Assembly (NCBI GenBank): GCA_037179385.1
Contig: CM074189.1
Span: 20,285,020-20,349,019, forward strand
DNA length: 64,000 nt
Source: Holothuria scabra
Lineage: Eukaryota > Echinodermata > Holothuroidea > Aspidochirotida > Holothuriidae
Direction of reading: 5' to 3'
A program made the translations under genes and the position numbers. This document shows, piece by piece, positions 37,130 to 48,130 of the stretch. A model generated the notes under the pieces. The model saw only the letters and a program-made list of their open reading frames with translations. It made no database searches and was not told the DNA's origin. The first letter of the stretch is position 1; each line of letters starts with the position of its first letter.

Positions 37130-37690
37130 TAAATACGAACATATTCTAAGCATTGTGGTGATGTTTTCATTCATTTCCCATGTTCGGTTCTCGAGATAGT
37201 AGCAATTGAAGTTGACACATTTTCTACTAAAAAGTAAACTTGAACCAAGCAGGTGTGATGTCATGTATTCATATTGATGGTCAATGTTTCTTTAATTATT
37301 ATTTTTATTATTTTTGATCCTGCTGTTTGAACTCGAACTGATTGGGGATTCTATCTTGCCCCTAAGGCAAATTAAGTATTTAAACTTCCACTGCTCGGGA
37401 TGCACTTGTGGTAACAACATATCACAGTTAAGGTGGTAAAAAATATGGTGGTAAATTTCAGAGAAAAACAACTAAACATTGTCCATTAATGTGAACACAT
37501 GACATCACGCCTACTTGTTGCAACTTCACTCTTTATAGAAAATATGTCAACTCCAGTTCTAATATCTGGAGAACCAAACATGGGAAATGAATAAAAATTT
37601 GAAGAGTAAGCTATGACTGGAATATATACGTTCCTCTTCAAAATATCATAAATTTGGTTCTGGGCATTTTTTTTGAAGGAGCTGCACGCC
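37130..37690. mobile_element. Foldback element, copy 1
   Basis: Left arm (37170-37290: TTCATTTCCCATGTTCGGTT, GTTGACACATTTTCTA, GTGTGATGTCATGTATTCA) is inverted in the right arm (37490-37600: ACATGACATCACGCCTA, AGAAAATATGTCAACT, AACCAAACATGGGAAATGAA). Ends resemble AACATATTC/GAATATATAC pairs. Confidence 0.72.
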
Positions 37691-37730
37691 CGCCTGAAAA
37701 TCAATTGAAATCTTGACTTTTGGAATCATA

Positions 37731-37989
37731 TTAACCCTTTACCGTTGTGCTCCGATCGGGGCATATTTGCGCGCCTCGGGATTGGGCGGAAAAGCGGACG
37801 TAGCCCGCCCCGCATCGGCTTCCGTAGGCCATTGACCCCGTGACCTTAAACTATTGTCTCTCTCGCTCTTGTGGCCGAATTTTCGGGTAGCTACTCGCAG
37901 TTTCGAGCTCCGCGTGAAACAGCAAAGATGTGTGACAGCCGAGCTCTCCGCATGGGTCCAAAAGGACCCAAACAACGGCAAAGGGTTAA
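37731..37989. mobile_element. piggyBac-like MITE, 259 bp including TTAA sites
   Basis: TTAACCCTTTACCGTTG at the left and CAACGGCAAAGGGTTAA at the right: inverted ends of about 13 bp bounded by TTAA, the signature target of piggyBac. Terminal CCCTTT also fits. Much more GC-rich than its surroundings. No coding capacity. Confidence 0.82.
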
Positions 37990-40252
37990 ACTAAGCCTGT
38001 GGAGCGTGTTTACTGCAAAGCTGATGCCACTGTCTCTGCGTGTGTGCACGTAAACCTTTGGCCGAGTGGTGCAGATATTTTAGCTTAATTCATATGACCT
38101 GTGGTCGAATGAGACTGTAAACCTAAACCGGTCCCGGTCGCACAGAAGGGTTGATAGCGCTACCAGAACCAATAACAGCAATGACTCAGCACTGCTGGGC
38201 TAAAATTTTTATACAAAATACTCATTAGTTTATAATTTATAACTAATATTAGACATTTGTATGAGATAGAAGGCTGGGATAGTTTGCCCAAATTAGGAAA
38301 AAGGCTACTTCTTATTCATGTCCTATTGAATAACGTTATTTCTGGAAAATTGAAGACCATGCTTTGGAAACGTTTGGGGGAAAGTACCCCTATGGCGAAC
38401 CGCTAATGTCAACATGCATACAACACTATGTTATATCCTCAGTGTCCAGCTCAACGGAACAAAAATAGGGGTTCAGCCTTAGTTTAAGGCAAAATGAAAT
38501 GCATGTTTTTTCATCAAAGAGAAAATGCAGATACAGGTCAGACGCCCTCTACACAAAATCAAACTTTAGATACCTCGGTCTATTATTAGATGGATCAGGA
38601 AATAATGATTTCACAAAATTGCCAAGTAAACTCAAACTTTGTAATACTTTTATAGGGTGCGAGGGCGTTTTGTCTATCCCGACGATTTGCAGATTGTGAG
38701 CTTGTGCGTGGCCCTTTAATCGTATCACTGAATTAGTTTATTTTTTAAATGAATTTTTTAACAACGACCACGGTAACAAGCATTAGAAACGGTTGCAGTA
38801 ATTTGACCAAAAATTGGGTCAAGAGAGAACCGGAAATGAAGAGGTAATTTTTTTTCTAAAAGTCCCCACGACTCTCTGGCGAAGAGCCAAGAGGCGAAAA
38901 CCCATAAGAGACTGCAATTGACTCTCATGGTCAAGTAAAATTTGACCCAGGTTGTTGAACAGGTACCCCGGAGACTAAAAGTGTTTATATTCTTCAGGGC
39001 GCCCTCTTTATGGTTTCAAACTTACCATCTTTTCTGGGGAGATTTTGTCCCATTTTCCAGTTGAAAAATTAAGACAGCAATCTCGAGTGACGTCATACAC
39101 TGAGAAAGAAAATTTTTTCAAAATATTAATGGCTCGTTATTTCCAGCAATATAAACTTGTGATGCCCTGACTTGTAGCGGTTTTGTACATCATTTGAAAA
39201 AAGTGCCTGGGCATGAAATTTTGAAAACCGAATTTAGCCGTTAACTACGCACTCATATAACAGTTACTAGGGAACTTTCTTCCTACCTTTTAGAAAAAGA
39301 TGTAGCCTACTTGTAAATAACGGTACATTTGATCATTGAAAACAATGTATTTAACTTACACCCTAAAAAAATCTTTCAAAGCAAATTATCTTACCGCTGA
39401 TAGGAAAATATTCTTTTCTTCCTCCAATGTTTAACTTCTGTATACTGGCAAGGAGTTTACTTGAAAGTGACCCTGGTAGTGTACAGTCAAAAAATCTACA
39501 GAAGTAAAGAAATGAATAATTCAAAAGGGTCTCGTGGGTCATAACTGACCTACCTTCCGCTTCTGAAAATTTCTTTGCAAAGAATATGCATCAAAGTTTA
39601 AAGTTTCACATGTGCCTAGAAGAGTAAAAACGCATTCGCAATTACTGATTCGCCAAATAATCTAAGAGCAGGAGTTAAAATACCATGGAATGAGCCAAAT
39701 ACCATGAAAGTTCCACGAGCTGGTCAACTTCGCACAATCGGCGTGAGCCCAATCTTGAAGAGGTCTTACAGGTTACTGTTTATTTATATTAAGACAGGCA
39801 CGTATTATAGAAAGTGATAGTAAATGAATTTTATTTATGAAACTCTTATCCCCTATACTTCATCTTTAATAGGAAAGATTACGCTGAAATTTATAACATC
39901 GATTTAACATAGTAGATGTGATTTTGGTATGATTTTCTGCTCGTAGTTATCAACTTGAAATAGCAAGCAGAGCTAGTATAATCTCTAGGTAAGAAAGTCA
40001 CGACCAGAACATCCTATAGGACATGGATGCAAGGATCACATCCTGTACTAACGCTGAGTAGCGAGGGAAGGGCTAGGGTATTGATATAACAGAACTTTGG
40101 AATATAGAGGCATTGCAGTTACTTCATGAATCCGCCATGCTGGAGGAAATTTATGCCAAACACACATTGCTTTGTACCAAACGCATTGCACAGTGTGGTC
40201 TGTGATGCACGCGGTGTGTAAACATGCAACGAGCAAACATACAGAGTGTGGT
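37990..40252. other. No gene seen
   Basis: AT-rich. The open frame at 38499-38699 (plus) has no recognised domain. If exon F is real, further exons of the receptor might hide here but I could not identify any. Confidence 0.4.
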
Positions 40253-40475
40253 CTAGTACGTAATAACATGTAGTCTTACTCCAACATGGCCGCTCGACAG
40301 TATTTGCCAGTGAGCTGCATATAGTTCAGTTGTATTTACTATTATGACGTCATGTGAAAAGCATCTACAGCCTTCAAACGGCATCGGGAGCACCCCACAC
40401 ATAACAAAAAAAAAATCACAATTTGACCATGGTGCACTTGTACAGATCCTCTTCATTTCGAAAATCCTCTGGACC
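40253..40475 (-). CDS. Very weak candidate next exon after F
   Basis: The acceptor TTTACCCCCACAG|G would enter in phase 2, matching the end of exon F, and the frame then stays open to a stop at 40253. The product (VQRIFEMKRICTSAPW, then a run of phenylalanines from a T tract) has no recognisable repeat or domain, and I see no convincing donor. Treat it as a lead only. No other LRR-coding exon is visible to its left, so the C-terminus of the receptor is unresolved. Confidence 0.13.
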
Positions 40476-40766
40476 CTGTGGGGGTAAATGCGCACTGTTT
40501 AACAAGGCGTTTCTTGATTGGCTGTAGCCATTGTATTGTACCGTTTTATTCTTTGTGGTTAGTGATAAGATAAGGGATTAGCGCTGTCGTTAGCCCGTAA
40601 GGAAATTTATTGCTAAGCAGTGCACACCCCCTCCCCCTCTGGCAAAGGGCCGTTCGGCGAAACCAAGCTACATATTAACTGCTTCCCGAAGAAGCAGTAA
40701 TCTTTACATGATATGACTTAATATACTCGTTTTTTGTAATGACGTGTTTCCCTTCGATAGGCATAC

Positions 40767-40969
40767 CTTAATACTCGACAGGTTTGCTTCGTGGTCCAAT
40801 GTAAAATATTTTCCATGGCGCCGTCTTTAAGGTGCAAAGAATGGAAGCTAATCTGTGCCACTGTAAGAGACTCAATTCCTCGATACCAAGGGCAATCACA
40901 TCCAAGAAACTGACGTGAGCATTTGACTTTGAATTCACGCCCCTTGAAAATCACCTCTGCAACTGGGAT
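40767..40969 (-). CDS. Exon F: candidate LRR-like exon following NACHT
   Basis: Lies 2.75 kb downstream of the NACHT exon on the same strand. The pyrimidine-rich acceptor TTCTATTGTGCAAG|ATC enters in phase 0, as the NACHT exon requires, and the donor TTAAG|GTATGC leaves in phase 2. The 67 codons include VAEVIFKGREFKVKC, SLTVAQISFHSLHL and GAMENILHWT, a spacing of hydrophobic residues compatible with degenerate leucine-rich repeats. The acceptor ends in AAG, which is less common than CAG/TAG. It could be a chance open frame. A further weak candidate continues at 40475. Confidence 0.4.
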
Positions 40970-41236
40970 CTTGCACAATAGAAGGAGAAACAAATGAATA
41001 TTCATCTGGTGCGCGCATTTTGCGTTGATAAAACATATCAAACGTAGAAAGTGTTGCTGTATTCGTCCAGTGCCTTCGCCATGTGTTCTTTCTATGGGTT
41101 GGGGTTGTAGATTAAGCCTTATATCCTGTAGTCCAATTAACATTCCACAGAAGAAGGATTTAAACTTATTCGCAACAAGTTTGAAACCAAACTTCAATTT
41201 GAACCGTAGTATAAACCAAGTTTGAAATTTACTTTT

Positions 41237-41416
41237 TCATATAGCGAACACTACACTCCAAAGCAACATATGGTCAACTATGCGTCAACTTCAACTATGG
41301 TAACTTTTGACCACATTCTAGGGAAAAAAATTGACCATAGTTTAGGTCGGTGCATAGTTGACCAAAGTAAAGGTCACATTGACCATATAAAGTGTTTTTA
41401 GAGAGTATGTAACACA
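41237..41416. mobile_element. MITE family rich in TTGACCA, copy 1
   Basis: Shares GGTCAACTATGC, ATAGTTTAGGTCGGTGCATA and related blocks with 49507-49727 and 52128-52300. Internal TTGACCATA/TATGGTCAA pairs are inverted. Confidence 0.55.
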
Positions 41417-42049
41417 TTCTCGTTGGTGTGTCGTTAAATCCAAATATAACCTGTAGAAAAGAATTGATGACATTCAAATAGGTTTAACACGTGACATTTT
41501 ACACTAGATAGACATGTGCAAATGTAACAAGTTTTTCTTTCCAATATGCCAATAAACAGACCTATGAATCAGAATCGGTATTTTGAGAGATCATGTTCTT
41601 TTAAATGTCTTACTGCTACTCCATCTGCATGACTACGTAACGATTAAATAAGTTTGAAGATGGTTTAAATATTACTTGTGTAAGTTAAGCAATAAACACT
41701 ATCAGACTTGAGGTATATATATGGAACAACTAACCTCTTTAGCGAATGTTTGAAGTAATCTTTGTTCGGTTTGAAAAACGGGTAAGTAGTTAAAACACTG
41801 TCAGCTACCCTTTGAAACAAGATCGAACCCAAACGTCGAAGAGAGCGCGGTTAAAAAAAGAGTTTTACGGCCCGGTGTCCAACCAATTGGTTCAATTGGT
41901 ACAACCAATTTCCAACCAATTGGTTCAAACCATACAAGCGTATATTCAAGTCATTGAACTTGTTAAAATTAAACGACATTATCAAAGTAAACACAGCGAC
42001 ATTCACTTATCGCTTCATTAAAAACTCCCTTTCTCACCTTTTCAATCAA

Positions 42050-42745
42050 AAGAGTTTAGTTCATAACTACAACACTCGACACAGAAATCGCATTCGTCTT
42101 CCAGATAACCAGGGGAAATTCTCTTAGACGGGTGTATGTTTTCGTGCTATTAAAATTTGGAATTCTTTACCCAATGATTTAATAATCAAGCGCTCTGTAT
42201 CCTCTTTTAGACATAACCTAAGCAGATTTCTCATCAATCAATATTAACTGATTATACTACAGCACTTGCTTGCTCTTAACTTTAACTGTAGTTTCCCTTT
42301 TACCATTCACTTTGGATCTTTCTCCTTCAAGACGCGTGTCAAGGGGGGGGGGGGTGTAATGTAATGTATGGGGTCAGGGTAATGTAGTGTGTGTATTGTA
42401 ATGTGTGTGGGAAGGTTGGGGCACATGTAGGGTATTTGGGGCAAGGATGAAGTAGATTGGATTGTATCTAGGGAGGGATTAAGGGTGTGACGTCGGACAG
42501 GTATTCTTCATCAATGTGTTTTTCTCTTTGTTTTGTTATATCCTGCCCACATTTACTTTAGTTTGTACTATCCTAGTTCTTTTTTGTTTCTTGGGAGCAC
42601 TCTACTCGACAAACCCTATGGGTTTTTTAGAGTGCTTCCCTTCACAATATTTTGATTTCTTGTGACACTCTACTTTTGTTTCTGTGTATTGTACCAATTA
42701 CTATCGAATATTGTGGAAAAACAAATAAATGAAATGAAACGAAAT
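42050..42745 (+). mobile_element. LINE 3' fragment: C-terminal end of an RT protein plus 3' UTR
   Basis: In frame from 42062 the plus strand reads HNYNTRHRNRIRLP, then FRAIKIWNSLPND and VSSFRHNLSRFL before a TAA at 42245. This is the characteristic C-terminal segment of non-LTR retrotransposon polymerases (H-x-YNTR, IWNSLP, FK/R..L). A TAG at 42125 interrupts the frame, so the copy is dead. A 3' UTR follows, ending in the repeats AAATAAATGAAATGAAACG at about 42720-42745, typical of target-primed insertion. The 5' part is absent (5' truncation). A SINE in opposite orientation begins immediately after. Confidence 0.72.
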
Positions 42746-42749
42746 GAAA

Positions 42750-42925
42750 TTCGAGACGGCCAAAGTCTCTTTCCAGTTGTGGCTCACTGGCTTGTTTTCC
42801 CTACTCCATTGCTTATGCTGAGCGCCAAGCACAATAGCAGTAGGTTCCATTTATTAAGAGCTTTCGGTATGACCTGGCCAAGATTTGAACTCCCAACATC
42901 CCGACTACAAGTCTGATGGTCTGAC
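42750..42925 (-). mobile_element. tRNA-derived SINE, copy 2
   Basis: Same body as copy 1, including the plus-strand run GTGGCTCACTGGCTTGTTTT. The B-box region reads GGAGTTCAAATC on the minus strand at about 42882-42893. It sits directly against the tail of the LINE copy at 42.05-42.745 kb, in the opposite orientation. Confidence 0.65.
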
Positions 42926-43020
42926 GAAAGCAAAATGCAACTAATCATTGAGGTGAAGCTGCCATCTTAGAACTAAAGATTTACTTGAACCTATTCTTCA
43001 GGAGTGTATAATGAGAACTT

Positions 43021-43215
43021 TTATGAACCCCTGTGGGCTGAGGGTTGTAGAATATGCCCACGGTATTCTCGCCTCTCCTAAGAGGCGATTAAAGGGAAAC
43101 CAAACTTACACTTGAACCTTACATGACAGAAATTTAAACTTTTACTTCTTTTTTTTATCAAGTTGACTAACACTCTAACACATTCGTTTTGGTGTGTCGT
43201 TAGACCTCATCTGAC
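43021..43215 (+). mobile_element. SINE-like element of the third family (copy a)
   Basis: Contains TATGCCCACGGTATTCTCGC, AAGAGGCGATTAAAGGGAAA and the end block ACACATTCGTTTTGGTGTGT, each matched in the copy at 49.02 kb. A third, partial 3' end lies at about 41405-41445 (ACACATTCTCGTTGGTGTGT). This copy lacks an expanded tail. It lies between exons E and F. Confidence 0.55.
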
Positions 43216-43719
43216 TATTTAACCCACAATTTCATGGAAACGGTGAAATATGCCTATCGTGAAAATGAAAAAGTGTGCAAACACATGCATACGTAAATGT
43301 AGCAGGGATTTGCGGTTTAATCTTCACTTCTTTCCCCTTCTCTTTTTGACATACAGAGGCTGTGCAACGACACTCACTGCGTTGCGCGACTTCCTATTTT
43401 CCACCCATGCGTCCTTTGTTCAATAATAACTACCAATGTGCTGTAGTGCGCGCGTATTGGTAACAAACGTACTGCGCATGATCAGTTCCATCCAGCATGT
43501 CTATTGCTGCGACATTGCTGTTTACCCCACAGTTCTCCTTGCTTGTCCATGTATTGACACCCATCTTCATAATGACGTTGCAGTTTTATTTTGTGTATCA
43601 TGATATACCTGTGAAAATTCTTTTCTAAAATGAAGTATTTTACTTTTTTAATTATTTTACAATTTGCCCATTTATTTTAAATTTATCTTAAAAAGGGCAT
43701 TAAATAATACCCGTCTTAC

Positions 43720-45269
43720 CTTGCTCTCAGAGCAGTTAGCCAGGAAATGTATGACAGCCTCAATAATGTAGCTTCCCCCACCCAGGTCAACCTCGACGAT
43801 TGGTACTCCAATGATCGGCAGTGATCGAAGACTGAGACCTTTGTGACACTGAAAGAAACACTCAGGCAGGAGAAGATAGAGTTTATTAACATACAAATAT
43901 GTCATTATCGATACAGCCAACGACTCATTCATCCCACAAACAAAGAGAAGAAACAGTCTGTAATTCACGACATCAATATTATTCAAGGTGTCAATGAGTA
44001 TATCCTTATCCATTTCAGAACTTGCTACGTAACGAGCGGCTAGCCACTCTTGGTACAGCTGATGACTAAACGTCACTTCCTCTTCCGAATACGTATAGAA
44101 CCCTTCCCAAATGGGTCTGGTAATGGTCTTCTCAATAAGTACCCCCATGTCCTGACCAGTTTTGTAAGTATCCTCCCCGACTTTATCAATAAACTCCTGC
44201 TTGCTCCAAGTCAGCTGACAAAGTCCTTGTTTCGACAACCCCTGCAAAGCAATCATCCCTAGTCTGTTCTGGAAATTAGTGTTATCGACGCTAGGGGCAG
44301 AGCAAGAGGAATTTTCCCCTTGCGCTTCACGCTCAAACAAAGTATATCTTTTACATTTCTTCTCCAAGTGAGCATTCATAGCAGTGAACAGTTTCAAAAT
44401 GGTATCGGAGAGAGTTTCCGTTTTATTTCTATCATTGCTGTCAATAGGTGGATGGGATATTTGCTCGTAATGCACCCGTGATATCAGTGCCAGGAAGAGA
44501 GGGGCTTTACAAACGTCAGACAAAATCGAGTTGCGAGTAATATGATGCGAAATAGCTTGTGTGGCATCTTTATTTCCCCTGAAGGTCTTACTAATGAATA
44601 CTTCCATATTCCGTGAAGAAAGACCCTCAAAACTGAATCTTTGGTAAGAACTTATATTAGATATAGTGGTTTCCTCATTAGACGGGCGGGTCGTCATCCA
44701 CACACTCAAATTTCTGAAAAGAGCACCTTCTATTACCCTTTGTATCGTTGCACATTCTTTGGGTTGACGGATGTCACGTCGACCTGTTCTTAACTCATCG
44801 TGACCGTCCAGGAGAAGGAGACAACTGCGGGCATATTTAAGTAACAGCTTTTGGATATCACTGACCACAAGGTTGCTATCGTTCGGTAAGAGATGGTCAA
44901 CAACAGCCTGAGCCAGTGGTGTCTCTCCAACAACATCTCGAAGAAAGAGGAGGATAACAAACTTCTTTTTCTTGATGGGTTTCTTTCCTATTGCCCAGTC
45001 ATGGGCTATCCTTAGCATACAAGTGGTTTTCCCCATTCCAGCAGGTCCACCCAAGAGCACTCGTTTTGTCTCCTTCCATCGTGGATGACGTAAAAGGTCT
45101 TTGTAGGAGGACAGCCTACCTTCGATGTTTGATTTTGGTTCGATATAGCTAAGTTCCTGTTTGATGTACAAGCCGTCGAGGGACGTCTCTTTCTCCCATG
45201 GAACGAATCGTGTCAAGAACATGTCCTTGTAGGTTTTTCGCAATTCATCTATCAGGAAATTAAGCTGAT
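43720..45269 (-). CDS. Exon E: NACHT NTPase with helical and winged-helix regions (NLR core)
   Basis: One 1550-bp exon, acceptor TTTTCTCCTACAG|AT (phase 1) and donor CAAG|GTAAGA (phase 0). Numbering from 45243: Walker A GPAGMGKTT at 66-74; Walker B LLLLDGHDE at 142-150; sensor-1 MTTRPS at 183-188; a CKAPLFLALI element at 245-254 in the place of the GxP motif; winged-helix/superhelical FSHQLYQEWLAAR at 392-404, the NLR signature that precedes the repeats. The linker before the P-loop (TYKDMFLTRF, LYIKQEL) is also typical of DEATH/DED-NACHT proteins. NACHT proteins are nucleotide-switched oligomerising immune sensors. All catalytic motifs are intact and no stop interrupts the exon. It is the strongest gene in the window. 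The end (VEVDLGGGSYIIEA) resembles the start of an LRR region expected on later exons. Confidence 0.93.
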
Positions 45270-45955
45270 CTGTAGGAGAAAATTAAGGCTGCCAAGATAA
45301 ACTGGATGTATACTCTAAAAAGAGTTGGGTAAAGTAAACACCAATACTGTTTACGTACGTAAAAATACTGAAATTGGGCGAAACTTGTCCAGAATTGTTG
45401 AATTTACGGGTGAAGTATGGGGTTACTTTCCACTATCTTGGTTAACCCACCAGTTGACTGACCAACTATTGAGAAAAAAAAATCCCAATTTCTGTATTGA
45501 CAAATACGTGACCAGCTGTTGGTGAACATTTTACCGACCTGTTTTAAGAGTGCAGTAAAGCATCATGATGTTTGTTCAAAAATTTATGTGTCAGTAAAGC
45601 CAGTATGTCGCATAATTTATTACGGACAAAACAGGTCTAATAGCTATGATATTACTGCATTGTTACTGCACTGTTGTTAACTTTTGTGAGAGCAACTTAG
45701 GTCATAATGCCGTAGCTTTTTACCATCTTTTACAAAAAATACACACTGAGAAAAATTTCCTTTTCAAGGACATGTATAGCAAAGCAATTATCATTTTAGT
45801 CCGTGGGTTTGGAGTAAGTATCTTAGTGTATTTTTAAAATGGAAGGCAGTGTGTGCTATGGAAGGAAAGAAGTGTTTCACCTGTCCTGATTCACATCCTA
45901 AAGAGCATCACAGGTTGAAGATGTATGTTATTGCGAAGATGTTATATCTTGTAAA

Positions 45956-46688
45956 CGGTGGCGTAGCTAAACATTTTCCCAGAGGGCAAGCACCCAAGTT
46001 ATCTGATTTTTAAACGTGTGAGCACCACTGTATTAGGGCATAATTTAAGGCGCGCGAAGCGCGCCGATGTGGTTGACCCTTTAAAGCAAGTATTTATAAA
46101 TATGGATCTTGTGTTGCAGGAAATTTGGGATTCTGAGTTTCCTGAGAGTAAATTTGAAAAGTTAGGGGATAATTGAAGAATCTGCACTAATTCCTATTGG
46201 CAATTTTGAGATTGCACAGCTATCAAAGATCGTTGCTGCTACGGAATTTTACCCAAAGCCTACGAATGAGGCTCTTCGTCAATATTTTAAGAGTCAAGAA
46301 ATTATATTGGAGAAAATTCGGAATTTTTTCAAAGAAAATTTATGCACTGTGGTTGCCGGTGTGATCTGGTGTCACATCTGGCATATTTCCGCTTTTGTCA
46401 TTACCAGATCTCGAAATAGTTTACCAAACCGATTTTGAGCGAGAACTACTGGATTAGGGATTGCAATCTGCAGCGAGCGAAGGAAGCGGAAAATTTTGCT
46501 TGTTTTGTAACAGTTAATTACAAACATGGAGTTTTTTTAGGAGAGAATTCGGAATTTTATTAAAGAAAAGTCGAGAAAACATCTCTGTTGTTGACTGGTG
46601 TCACAAATGGGTAAACTTCCAAACTTTTCAAATTAAAGAGGCAGTGGGGGAGTCATCCGTACCTGCCCTTCCTGTAGCTACGCCACTG
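45956..46688. mobile_element. hAT-like MITE, 733 bp
   Basis: CGGTGGCGTAGCTA (45956-45969) and TAGCTACGCCACTG (46675-46688) are inverted with one mismatch. Flanks CTTGTAAA and TTTGTACA match at six of eight bases. Contains a perfect hairpin GGCGCGC-GAA-GCGCGCC near 46050. It sits in the intron between exons D and E. Confidence 0.75.
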
Positions 46689-46973
46689 TTTGTACATCAA
46701 ATATGGATACCACATAGTAATCAACCGAAGAAAACCCCTACACAAGCCTAACAAGATAATAGGTGCTACTTAAAGGTTGAACAGCAGGCACAGGAACATG
46801 CAACGTCAGTATCATATCTGAGACGCTTTGCTCAAGAGGCCTAAATGCAACAAATTTCGAAGTATTCTGTCAGCGTTTTAAGTTCATTAATTCCGTTTAA
46901 CCACCCAATACTCTCATCACAAATGTGAACATAAGAATAACCATGCCATGTTGTTAGCCATAATTATAAATAC

Positions 46974-47321
46974 CATCTTGATCTCCAGGTCGTACGTCCA
47001 TCGTTCGGAGATCTCCATCAGAACTGGCAGTAGTTCTTATTCTTCTCAATTCTGCCGTGTAAGAACTGACGACTTGTGCAGCAGTATGGAGGTCGATTTT
47101 CATCAAAGCAACGTTTAATGAGGAAACGTCGTTTCGAGATATTATGTTTCTCTCTTCCAGTAAATGAAGGAGAGTTAGTCCCGGTGTTTCACTGTTTTCT
47201 AATCTCTGTCTGTGATGAGGAGAAATGCCGTAGTATGTTGCAAGCATCACGGAATATTCCTTTGTTAGATGGCCCGACACGTCCAGGAGCATTTCACCAT
47301 ATCGTCTTCGACACCTCCATT
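46974..47321 (-). CDS. Exon D: death-effector-like (DED) domain
   Basis: Acceptor CTTACTTTCAG|AATGG and donor GATG|GTATTT bound a 348-bp exon, phase 1 in and phase 1 out. After a basic start (WRCRRRYGEM) the domain runs from about residue 10 to 92: LLLDVSGHLT (helix 1), ISPHHRQRLEN, PGLTLLHLLEERNII (helices 3-4), NDVSSLNVALMKIDL (helix 5), TAAQVVSSYTAEL (helix 6). The GxxLLxxLEE and following [K]xDL pattern match death-effector domains better than classic Death domains; the family RxDL motif appears here as KIDL. DEDs mediate homotypic recruitment, for example of FADD and caspase-8-like proteins. A methionine (47292) just before the domain could serve as an alternative start for a cytosolic form. 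The exon joins the NACHT exon in frame. Confidence 0.72.
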
Positions 47322-47675
47322 CTGAAAGTAAGAACTGATTATTAACTGAGCAAAATCGTTAAACTTTTTCACTCTTCCGAAGATATGCTCAAAGATTGGA
47401 AATTGTGGATTCAGTTGTTCTGATTGTGTTGTACAGGAAGTCAGATTAGAAAGTGATCATTTAGCAAAGGGTGTAAGATCTGAGCAAAAAATAGATAAGA
47501 GCTGATTGGATGTTAGCGGAGGTAGAGCCTGGATGAAATATCGCTGGTATTTGAAGCAGATTGAAACGGCAAGGGTGGAGTAGGTTGAAGGGCAATGATC
47601 AGTGATGTATGACTCGGAATCTGTCTCGAGTCACGATTTTCAGAACTCTTGACTCTTGACCTGAACTCACCACCA

Positions 47676-47981
47676 GAGAGCGTGGTGGCCTATTGGTTAA
47701 GGTATGGACTTATGATCTACGGATTGGGTCATTTTACTGTGTCCTTGAGCAAGATGCTTTATTTCGATTGCTTCTCTCCACCCAGGTGTTAAATGGGTAC
47801 CTATGAGTAAGCTTGTATAGGATGTAATGTATGTGGCTACTCTTAATGGTAATTCCCCCAGAGGATACGATAAAGTGGCATTGTGCCGGTCTCGAACAGC
47901 AGGGGATGTGCACTTTTATAGTGTGGGTTTGACGAGTTACCAATGACCAGGGGTAATGATTGTTAAGCGCTTTGAGATGTT
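47676..47981 (+). mobile_element. tRNA-derived SINE of a second family
   Basis: The head GAGCGTGGTGGCCTATTGG with TTAAGG resembles a tRNA A-box region. The body contains GTGTCCTTGAGCAAGATGC and CCACCCAGGTGTTAAATGGG, a segment I recognise as common to many animal SINEs. The end TAAGCGCTTTGAGATG is followed directly by a trinucleotide tail. It is intronic (C-D intron). I do not assign a named superfamily. Confidence 0.6.
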
Positions 47982-48021
47982 GATCATCATCATCACCATC
48001 ACCACCACCACCACCACCACC

Positions 48022-48115
<94 letters not shown>

Positions 48116-48130
48116 CCACCACCACCACCA
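47982..48130 (+). repeat. (ATC)n/(ACC)n trinucleotide microsatellite
   Basis: ATC, ACC and ATC runs make a 149-bp array that starts at the 3' end of the SINE ending at 47981. The long poly-Asp, poly-Met or poly-Ile frames it opens are artefacts. Confidence 0.97.

Noticed and set aside
40970..41197. Extension of exon F to the full 159-residue open frame
   Set aside because: The upstream part lacks protein-like composition; the pyrimidine tract and acceptor at 40970 mark a better exon start.
43843..44262. Plus-strand frames inside the NACHT exon
   Set aside because: Antisense shadows of the intact NACHT frame.
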